Assembly: GCA_023336765.1 (NCBI GenBank)
Contig: JAMBLL010000299.1
Coordinates: forward strand, 1 to 10,907
DNA: 10,907 nt
Origin: Actinomycetes bacterium
GTDB lineage: Bacteria; Actinomycetota; Acidimicrobiia; Spongiisociales; UBA5794
Direction of reading: 5' to 3'
Part shown: positions 5,671-10,907 of the stretch, in pieces
How the letters are laid out: every line of letters begins with the position of its first letter
Position numbering within the stretch: position 1 is the first letter of the stretch
Position numbers and translations under genes: made by a program
Notes under the pieces: model-generated
What the model was told of the DNA's origin: nothing
Seen by the model: only the letters and a program-made list of their open reading frames with translations
The model's database searches: none

Positions 5671-7178
5671 CTCCCAGGACCCTTGAGGACTGGACCCTGG
5701 CAGCCCAATCGGTCACGCCACGCACGAACATCCTGATCAATGGGGAGTGGCGGGAGGCGCTCACAGGTGAACGTTTCGACACTGTGAATCCTGCGACCGG
5801 TGAAACGATCACGACTGTCGCGTCAGGACAGGCAGACGACATCAATGACGCCGTCGTATCCGCACGTGCGGCATTTGAGGACGGCCGATGGTCAGGGCTT
5901 GCACCGCGTGACCGGGGACAGGCGCTCATCAGGCTTGCTCAACTGATCGACACGCACGGGGAAGAACTCCAACTCCTCGAGACACTCGACGTTGGCAAGC
6001 CTGTGCGCTACTCACGGCGTGTCGACGTTGCCCAGGCAGTTTCGACCTACGAGTGGTACGGCGAAGCAGCGGACAAGCTCTACGACGAGATCGCACCGAC
6101 CGCTCCGAACGCCCTGGGCCTCATCAGGCGTGAACCGGTCGGCGTTGTTGGTGCCGTGACACCGTGGAACTTCCCGTTGATGATCAACTCGTGGAAGCTC
6201 GCTCCAGCACTGATGGCTGGCAACTCCGTCGTCCTCAAGCCTGCAGAACAAGCACCGCTCAGCGCACTACGCGTCGCCGAACTCGCCCTCGAGGCCGGTA
6301 TACCCCCCGGTGTCCTCAACGTCGTACCAGGGTACGGCGAGACCGCAGGACGATCCCTCGGACTCCACCCCCATGTCGACGCCGTGACGTTCACAGGATC
6401 CACCGAAGTAGGGAAGCTGTTTCTCGAGTACTCGGCGCGGTCGAACATGAAGCGAGTCTCTGCCGAAACCGGTGGCAAAACCCCGAACATCATCTTCGCA
6501 GACGCACCAGACCTCGACTTCGCGATCGGTGCCGTGGGCTTCTCGATCTTCTGGAACACGGGTGAGATGTGCATCGCAGGATCCCGACTTCTCGTGCAAC
6601 GAGATGTGTATGACAGGGTCACAGAAGGTGTCGCGGCGCTCACTGGATCGTGGCAGCCAGGGAACCCGCTCGATCCGGCCACCAAAGCCGGACCGATTGT
6701 TGACGCCACCCAACTCGACAGGGTCACCCGTTACATCGAAAGCGGTATCGACCAGGGCGCACGTCTAATCGCTGGAGGCAACACGACGTTGACCGACACC
6801 GGGGGCTACTTCGTCGAACCGACAGTGTTCGCTGATGTCGACAATGCCATGGAGATCGCCCAAGATGAGATCTTCGGCCCCGTGTTGTCCATCATTCCCT
6901 TCGACGACGACGCTGACGCTCTCAGAATCGCAAACGACACCAGATATGGGCTATCTGCAGCGATCTGGACTTCGAACCTCGCACGGGCGCACACCATGTC
7001 TGCTGCGCTCAAGGCAGGCACCGTTTGGGTGAACAACTTCGATACGTCCGGGATCACCGCTCCCTTTGGTGGCTACAAGGAATCCGGTTTCGGGGGCAAG
7101 GACAAATCGCTCCACGCACTCGACAAGTACACGAACCTCAAGACAACCTGGATCAATCTCGGACGCGGCGGGGTCTAG
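5667..7178 (+). CDS. NAD(P)-dependent aldehyde dehydrogenase, PuuC-like
   Basis: This is a 503-residue cytosolic aldehyde dehydrogenase that oxidises an aldehyde to a carboxylate with NAD(P)+. All key residues are present: Asn168 in TPWNFP, Lys191 in KPAE, the cofactor loop GSTEVG at 244-249, general base Glu267 in AETGGK, nucleophile Cys302 in GEMCIAGSR, and Glu401 in EIFGPV. The C-terminal pattern GGKDKSLHALDKYTNLKTTWI and the N-terminal tail resemble E. coli PuuC, which oxidises gamma-glutamyl-gamma-aminobutyraldehyde in putrescine breakdown. No other polyamine gene is in the window, so the substrate stays open; betaine aldehyde-type relatives are possible. I chose the start at 5667 because the family begins there and its ATG overlaps the lipocalin stop; an open frame extends upstream to 5520 inside the lipocalin gene. 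The stop shares CTAG with the convergent gene. Confidence 0.95.
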   Translation: MTPRTLEDWTLAAQSVTPRTNILINGEWREALTGERFDTVNPATGETITTVASGQADDINDAVVSARAAFEDGRWSGLAPRDRGQALIRLAQLIDTHGEELQLLETLDVGKPVRYSRRVDVAQAVSTYEWYGEAADKLYDEIAPTAPNALGLIRREPVGVVGAVTPWNFPLMINSWKLAPALMAGNSVVLKPAEQAPLSALRVAELALEAGIPPGVLNVVPGYGETAGRSLGLHPHVDAVTFTGSTEVGKLFLEYSARSNMKRVSAETGGKTPNIIFADAPDLDFAIGAVGFSIFWNTGEMCIAGSRLLVQRDVYDRVTEGVAALTGSWQPGNPLDPATKAGPIVDATQLDRVTRYIESGIDQGARLIAGGNTTLTDTGGYFVEPTVFADVDNAMEIAQDEIFGPVLSIIPFDDDADALRIANDTRYGLSAAIWTSNLARAHTMSAALKAGTVWVNNFDTSGITAPFGGYKESGFGGKDKSLHALDKYTNLKTTWINLGRGGV

Positions 7179-7510
7179 GGCCTCGGGTCAGCGATCTCGA
7201 CGGTTTGCGGAAGTGCTGAGAGGAACGCTTCGGGATCGTCGGGTGTGACGGTTGGTCGCCAGAATCGGTTGACATCGAATGAATATGCTGCTTCTTTCGA
7301 CCTGCGCTCGTTGTCCCATCCGTACCAATTCCGGGTTCCGCCTCCCGGCCCAGATCCGACAAGCCTCCACTTCCCTACAGAACCCAAACGCAACGCCTCG
7401 CCTGCCTCAATGTCACCGAAGCGGATGGCCCGGCTTGATCCGAATATCCCGTAGCGCTTGATGGTGATGCCGTCATTGTCCACAAGTACGGTTGAGTCCT
7501 CATACTTCAT
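7175..7510 (-). CDS. Small bacterial PH-like domain protein
   Basis: This encodes a 111-residue protein with no membrane helix. The pattern of VLVDNDGITIKRYGIFG, then IRFGDIEAGEAL, a Gly-rich GSGPGGGTRNWYGW loop and a closing ITPDDPE-like stretch (VTPDDPEAFLSAL at 88-100) resembles the bacterial PH-like (bPH) domain, a small beta barrel usually of unknown role. Assignment is by fold pattern, not by a diagnostic motif. AGGAGG at 7516-7521 lies five bases before the ATG, and the gene overlaps the end of the hydrolase gene by 11 bp, so both should be expressed together under the regulator at 8500. Its stop overlaps the aldehyde dehydrogenase stop in CTAG (7175-7178). Confidence 0.78.
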   Translation of the reverse strand: MKYEDSTVLVDNDGITIKRYGIFGSSRAIRFGDIEAGEALRLGSVGKWRLVGSGPGGGTRNWYGWDNERRSKEAAYSFDVNRFWRPTVTPDDPEAFLSALPQTVEIADPRP

Positions 7511-8438
7511 CGGTTCCTCCTGATCCAGTAACCACGGCGCTTTCTAGCCAGGTGACGAGGGCGCCAACAACACGATTGTCAATCGGTTTGGTGACTTGCT
7601 GTTTGTATCTTTTTGGGTTCGACACGGCAGCGGTTTCGGTGCGCAATATGTGATCAACATCGTTGATCACCGTTGCGGTGCAGCGGTCTCCCGTGATTTG
7701 TGCGATGGTTTCGATGTCCGCCGGATTCACCTGTACATCCTTGGATCCTGTGATAGCGAGGAGTGGGGACGTTGTTGAGCTGAGGACCGGTTTGGGGTCA
7801 TATGCCAGAAACTCCCTCATCCACTTGGCATTGATCCTTTGCCCCTGGATACGAACGACGTCCTTGGACGTGTTCTTCAGCTTGGCCAGAGCTTTGGACT
7901 GTTGCTTCTCGATGCTCGTGCCGAACACTCTCAGCAATCCCTTGACCCATCGTGGGACGGACTCACCGATTTCGCCTGCCTGCCACACAAGGGTCTCTTC
8001 GCCTGTGCTGGTCGTGTAACCGAATAGGACAGCTCCCGATGGGGCATCTCCGCGAGCGGACATTTCGGCTGCGTACAGCGCGCCGGCGCTGTGTCCGACT
8101 GGTACGACAGCGGCAACGATGGGCTGGGAGCCCAGCCAGTCGAGTGCTGACGTTGCGTCTGCAAGTTCGTCGTAGAAGCCCGTGCTCAAGTAGTCGCCGG
8201 TTGATTCCCCGACCCCTCTCTTGTCGAAACGAAGTGTCACCCAACCTGCGCTATCCAAGATCTCGGCGAGATCTCTGCTCAGGCCCAGGGGCAGGCGCTT
8301 GTGGTTGCCGTCACGGTCGAGTGGGCCCGACCCAGCGATGAGGAGGGCAGCGGGAAACGGCCCTTCACCATCTGGTGTGGTGAGGGTTCCCGCCAGAGTG
8401 CCACCATCGATGGCTATCGATACGCTGGTTTCGTTCAT
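7500..8438 (-). CDS. Alpha/beta hydrolase (serine hydrolase, esterase/peptidase-like)
   Basis: This is a 312-residue cytosolic hydrolase with a complete catalytic triad: nucleophile Ser117 in GHSAG (115-119), Asp234 in ITGSKDVQV and His263 in DVDHILR. The oxyanion-hole segment LIAGSGPLDRDGN (33-45) and RFDKRGVGES (70-79) are typical of the family often annotated as hydrolase/dienelactone hydrolase or S33-like peptidase. An insertion between about residues 150 and 215 forms the lid. The substrate cannot be read from sequence. It starts at ATG 8438, 61 bp from the divergent regulator, with the 32-bp palindrome lying between them, and overlaps the PH-like gene by 11 bp at its end. This arrangement suggests that the regulator controls the pair in response to a compound the hydrolase acts on. 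Confidence 0.9.
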   Translation of the reverse strand: MNETSVSIAIDGGTLAGTLTTPDGEGPFPAALLIAGSGPLDRDGNHKRLPLGLSRDLAEILDSAGWVTLRFDKRGVGESTGDYLSTGFYDELADATSALDWLGSQPIVAAVVPVGHSAGALYAAEMSARGDAPSGAVLFGYTTSTGEETLVWQAGEIGESVPRWVKGLLRVFGTSIEKQQSKALAKLKNTSKDVVRIQGQRINAKWMREFLAYDPKPVLSSTTSPLLAITGSKDVQVNPADIETIAQITGDRCTATVINDVDHILRTETAAVSNPKRYKQQVTKPIDNRVVGALVTWLESAVVTGSGGTDEV

Positions 8439-8454
8439 GGATTCGTCAGCCTCT

Positions 8455-8486
8455 CTGTACTATTATCAATATTGATAATAGTACAG
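8455..8486. promoter_or_regulatory. Perfect 32-bp palindrome; likely operator for the adjacent regulator, overlapping both divergent promoters
   Basis: The half-site CTGTACTATTATCAAT (8455-8470) is followed directly by its exact reverse complement (8471-8486). It is far more AT-rich than its surroundings. GATAAT occurs symmetrically on both strands (plus strand 8474-8479) and resembles a minus 10 element. Transcription would begin near 8486 rightward and near 8455 leftward, giving leaders of roughly 12-17 bases. A dimeric winged-helix protein bound here would block both directions. It lies between the hydrolase ATG (8438) and the regulator ATG (8500). Confidence 0.88.
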
Positions 8487-8499
8487 TAAGCTTGCAACT

Positions 8500-9042
8500 A
8501 TGAGCATCCGACAATCCGACATCCTGCTGCATCCGGTTCGTCTCCGAATCGTGCTCGCCATGGCCGGTGACGAAGTCACAACTTCCGACATTGCGAAGCG
8601 ATTACCTGACGTTCCCCAGGCAACGATGTATCGCCACGTCGCGAAGTTGGCTCATGCAGGGATACTCGAAATCGTCCATGAGCAGCAGGTGAGGGGGGCT
8701 GTGGAGAGGACCTACCGTGTCAACACAGAGCGAGCGAGCATCGACGCCGATGGTGCCACGGACATGTCCGCCGAGGAACACCTCCAGGCGTTCACGACAT
8801 TCGCGGGAATCCTAATCGAGACGTACGGGCGGTACCTGGATACCCCTGGTTCGATGCCATCCACTGATGGCGTGAGCGTCCGCCAGGCACGACTTTGGCT
8901 CACGAGCGATGAACTTGAAGGCCTCATCGCTGACGTGACCACCGCACTTGCGCCGTATCTCGATCTTAAGAACACACCCGAGCGCAGACCTAGATTGCTG
9001 AGCACGATTCTCATGCCAGAACCAATGTCGACTGATGAGTGA
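8500..9042 (+). CDS. ArsR-like winged helix-turn-helix transcriptional regulator
   Basis: This encodes a 180-residue DNA-binding protein. The N-terminal winged-helix domain spans about residues 5-75: DILLHPVRLRIVLAM (helix 1), TTSDIAKRLPDVPQATMYRHVAKLAHAGIL (helix-turn-helix and recognition helix) and the wing VHEQQVRGAVERTYRV. The C-terminal 100 residues, with SAEEHLQAFTTFAGILIETYGRYL and RLWLTSDELEGLIADV, match the effector/dimerisation part of ArsR-like regulators about 180 residues long. No paired cysteines suggest metal sensing, so a small organic ligand is more likely. It is divergent from the hydrolase and PH-like genes, and the palindrome at 8455-8486 is the expected autoregulatory operator. 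The start at 8500 has no clear ribosome-binding site, consistent with a very short or absent leader. Confidence 0.9.
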   Translation: MSIRQSDILLHPVRLRIVLAMAGDEVTTSDIAKRLPDVPQATMYRHVAKLAHAGILEIVHEQQVRGAVERTYRVNTERASIDADGATDMSAEEHLQAFTTFAGILIETYGRYLDTPGSMPSTDGVSVRQARLWLTSDELEGLIADVTTALAPYLDLKNTPERRPRLLSTILMPEPMSTDE

Positions 9043-9091
9043 GAGCATCCTCAGGCGCGCACCGTACACTCAACATCAGGCTCGACAGGGT

Positions 9092-9601
9092 CTAGGCGTC
9101 CGGAGTCCAGTCTGTGACACTTGCGTAGGCTCTCTGGTGGTACACGAGAGGCAACGTGGCTTTGTCCGTCAGTCCTCCGACACCAACCTGTCCGAAGAGC
9201 ACCCAATGATCGCCCATCTCAAGCCGTTCAATCGTCTCACACTCGAATGCTCCGAATGCGACATCGAGTACAGGCCCTGCAGCACCGACCGACGGATCAC
9301 TCCACGCAACAGCGTCGAATCGCTCAGAGTCCTTCGTTGCGAACAATGTGGACACCGCGCTGGCTGTGGACGGGAGAATGTTGACGGTGAACCCGTCTGC
9401 TGTCAGGAATGCGTCGAGTGACGCGGCGACCTTGTCGATGCAGACGAGCACGATCGGCGGATCAACGGAGACGGAATTGAATGCTGTCACCGTGATACCT
9501 ATCGGCTCACCGTCGGCGTACGCTGTGACGACTGTCACCGTTGATGCCACGGCCGACATCAAGTCCTTAAATGCATCCGGCCCGATACCTTTGTCCTCCA
9601 C
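9092..9601 (-). CDS. Flavin reductase-like (FMN-binding split-barrel) protein
   Basis: This 169-residue protein belongs to the flavin reductase-like family, in which members use NAD(P)H to reduce FMN or FAD, often to supply a two-component monooxygenase. Landmarks are AFKDLMSAVASTVTVVTA (10-27), the flavin-contact strand PIGITVTAFNSVSVDPP (33-49), FTVNILPST (71-79), GDHWVLFGQV (130-139) and the closing PLVYHQRAYAS (151-161). I chose GTG 9601 because AGGGAGGG lies at 9606-9613, five bases from it, and the length then matches the family; the frame stays open to 9784, but that part would run into the divergent gene. No oxygenase partner is in the window. It converges with the regulator (49-bp gap) and diverges from the HMG-CoA lyase-like gene. 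Confidence 0.88.
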   Translation of the reverse strand: MEDKGIGPDAFKDLMSAVASTVTVVTAYADGEPIGITVTAFNSVSVDPPIVLVCIDKVAASLDAFLTADGFTVNILPSTASAVSTLFATKDSERFDAVAWSDPSVGAAGPVLDVAFGAFECETIERLEMGDHWVLFGQVGVGGLTDKATLPLVYHQRAYASVTDWTPDA

Positions 9602-9605
9602 GAAG

Positions 9606-9613
9606 CCCTCCCT
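9606..9613 (-). promoter_or_regulatory. Ribosome-binding site that fixes the GTG start at 9601
   Basis: On the minus strand AGGGAGGG precedes GTG with its GGAGG core five bases away. This supports the short version of the flavin reductase-like protein over the longer open frame. Confidence 0.75.
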
Positions 9614-9632
9614 TCGTTGTCCTGGCTGAGCA

Positions 9633-9663
9633 TACCGTCGGCTCGCGAATCGCCACGACGGTA
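9633..9663. promoter_or_regulatory. 8-bp inverted repeat in the divergent spacer; possible operator
   Basis: TACCGTCG (9633-9640) and CGACGGTA (9656-9663) are exact inverted copies separated by 15 bases, which include the palindrome TCGCGA (9643-9648). The arm centres are 23 bp apart, about two helix turns. The site lies between the GTG at 9601 and the ATG at 9690, so it could regulate both directions. No regulator gene lies directly beside it. Confidence 0.5.
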
Positions 9664-9689
9664 CGATGACTCCCAGCAACGAGGTAACG

Positions 9690-10598
9690 ATGGCTCGAAA
9701 CATCCAGATCGTAGAGGTCGGTCCGCGCGACGGACTCCAGAACGAGTCCGTCATCCTGTCGACCGATGACAAACTCGCGCTCATCGATCACCTAACGGAC
9801 GCTGGCATCACACGCATCGAGGCCGTCTCGTTCGCCCACCCCAAATACGTGCCTCAACTCGCGGACGCGGAAGCGGTCATGGACCGGCTCGAGAAGCGCC
9901 CGGGGGTGAGCTACATCGGACTCGTGATGAACTGGCGCGGGTGGGTCAGAGCTGCAAACACGGATATCGACGAGGTGAACGTCCCTCTGTTCGCTTCCGA
10001 TACCTTCAACCGGAAGAACCAGGGTGCACCAACGTCCGAGACGATCGCTGTGCTCGATGAGATCACGCGGGATGCGCACAAATTGGGCATCAAGGTCACG
10101 GGAACGATCGGCACGGCCTGGGGTGGCCCCTTCGAGGGCGAGGTAGGTCTCGAACCACTGCTCGAAGCGGTTGCAGGCGTTGTTCGTACGGGGGTCGACG
10201 AACTCGCCATCGCGGACACGATCGGTGTTGGCGACCCGTGGTCCGTTACCGCCCGGATTGCAGCGGTCACCGAATCTGCCGGAGGGATCCCGCTACGTGT
10301 TCACTTCCACGACACGCGCAACACGGGACTCGCAAACGCCTATGCCGCGATAGAGGCGGGTGTCACGACGATCGACGCCTCCGTTGGCGGCATCGGGGGA
10401 TGCCCATTCGCCCCGGCAGCCACAGGGAACATCCCGACCGATGACCTCGTGTACATGCTCAACCGAGGTGGATTCGACCATGGCGTCTCGCTCACCTCGC
10501 TCATCGGTGTATCTCGCGAAGTTGAAGAACTCCTCGACAAGCCGCTCCCGGCAATGCTCCCCGCAGCGGGAGACTTCCCGCCACCCGAATTGGAGTAA
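9690..10598 (+). CDS. Hydroxymethylglutaryl-CoA lyase-like enzyme (HMGL family)
   Basis: This is a 302-residue TIM-barrel enzyme of the HMG-CoA lyase family, which cleaves HMG-CoA to acetyl-CoA and acetoacetate at the end of leucine breakdown. The metal and catalytic residues are visible: EVGPRDGLQNE at 9-19 (Arg13, Asp14), VHFHDTRNTG at 204-213 (His205 and His207, metal ligands), and the signature SVGGIGGCPFAPAATGN at 231-247 with catalytic Cys238. Length is typical. I chose ATG 9690 because GAGG (9681-9684) is five bases upstream; ATG 9666 would add eight residues. One family position differs: where HMG-CoA lyases usually have a CP pair before the EG(K/E)V motif, this has GGPFEGEV (145-152), so another acyl-CoA substrate is possible. 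The Dabb gene follows after 5 bp. Confidence 0.88.
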   Translation: MARNIQIVEVGPRDGLQNESVILSTDDKLALIDHLTDAGITRIEAVSFAHPKYVPQLADAEAVMDRLEKRPGVSYIGLVMNWRGWVRAANTDIDEVNVPLFASDTFNRKNQGAPTSETIAVLDEITRDAHKLGIKVTGTIGTAWGGPFEGEVGLEPLLEAVAGVVRTGVDELAIADTIGVGDPWSVTARIAAVTESAGGIPLRVHFHDTRNTGLANAYAAIEAGVTTIDASVGGIGGCPFAPAATGNIPTDDLVYMLNRGGFDHGVSLTSLIGVSREVEELLDKPLPAMLPAAGDFPPPELE

Positions 10599-10603
10599 CG
10601 ACC

Positions 10604-10897
10604 ATGATCAGACACGTAGCCGTGTTCCGTTTCAAGGACAACGTAACCGACGCGATCGTTGATGAGATCGATAAAACGCTTGCCACACTTCCGTCGATCA
10701 TCCCCGAGATCGTCTCGTTCTCATCGGGGCGCAACGCCAATATCACCGAAGGTGCGTGGGATTATGCCGTCGTCTCGGACTTCGCGTCGCCAGAGGATTA
10801 CCTCGTCTATGCAACGGACCCTCAGCATGTGGAAATGGTGAAGAATCTCGTCGGTCCCCACGTGTTGGAAGCATCCCGAACCCAGTTCGAGATCTGA
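10604..10897 (+). CDS. Dabb-domain protein (stress-responsive alpha/beta barrel)
   Basis: This encodes a 97-residue protein of the Dabb family, dimeric ferredoxin-like alpha/beta barrels that include plant stress proteins and polyketide cyclases; most bacterial members have no known function. The family signature is clear: MIRHVAVFRFKDN at the start with the conserved His4, then the central pattern WDYAVVSDFASPEDYLVYATDPQHVEMV at about 52-79, and GPHV near the end. GGAG (10592-10595) lies eight bases before the ATG, and only 5 bp separate it from the lyase stop, so the two form an operon. A role in the same acyl-CoA or polyketide-like chemistry is possible but rests on position alone. Confidence 0.9.
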   Translation: MIRHVAVFRFKDNVTDAIVDEIDKTLATLPSIIPEIVSFSSGRNANITEGAWDYAVVSDFASPEDYLVYATDPQHVEMVKNLVGPHVLEASRTQFEI

Positions 10898-10907
10898 ACA
10901 GAGAGCA

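Noticed and set aside
9043..9091. Possible terminator between the regulator and the flavin reductase-like gene
   Set aside because: I found no stable hairpin or T tract in this 49-bp convergent gap.
9035..9421. Plus-strand open frame rich in CxxC pairs, resembling a zinc-ribbon protein of 128 residues
   Set aside because: It is wholly antisense to the well-supported flavin reductase-like gene, has no ribosome-binding site, and the cysteines follow from the complementary codons.

Overview
The window (about 10.9 kb, moderately high GC, densely packed genes, GTG starts and ATGA-type overlaps) looks like a chromosomal segment of an actinomycete-like bacterium. An Acidimicrobiia-type lineage is a guess from gene content and protein style, not a demonstrated placement. 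I see no rRNA, tRNA, CRISPR array, insertion sequence or phage gene. Fourteen coding regions are supported, one cut by the left edge.

Layout. The first 98 bases hold the end of a plus-strand gene built from a perfect 36-bp tandem duplication, most likely an Asp/Ser/Asn-rich tail. A perfect 17-bp-arm hairpin with nested palindromes (131-172) sits between it and a long minus-strand group read from 5059 down to 260. That group is: two coupled single-pass membrane proteins of unknown function, then tldD, tldE and a small DUF2007-like protein. The last three are joined by 4-bp ATGA overlaps. Between 5060 and 5223 lies the divergent spacer, with two different arrays of 7-bp repeats.

From 5224 to 7178 on the plus strand a lipocalin-like small protein is coupled by an ATGA overlap to a PuuC-like aldehyde dehydrogenase with all catalytic residues. 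Its stop codon overlaps, within one CTAG, the stop of a convergent minus-strand pair: an alpha/beta hydrolase (8438-7500) and a PH-like protein (7510-7175). A winged-helix regulator (8500-9042) is transcribed divergently from this pair, and the 61-bp gap between them holds a perfect 32-bp AT-rich palindrome, a strong operator candidate.

The right end has a flavin reductase-like protein (9601-9092, minus) divergent from an HMG-CoA lyase-like enzyme (9690-10598) and a Dabb-domain protein (10604-10897). An 8-bp inverted repeat lies between the divergent starts.

How the genes work together. TldD and TldE form one metalloprotease. The hydrolase, PH protein and regulator look like a self-contained regulated unit. 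The aldehyde dehydrogenase, lyase, flavin reductase and Dabb protein suggest oxidative breakdown of small carbon compounds, but the window shows no complete pathway. The least explained parts are the two membrane proteins, the DUF2007 gene tied to tldE, and the non-coding repeats and palindromes.
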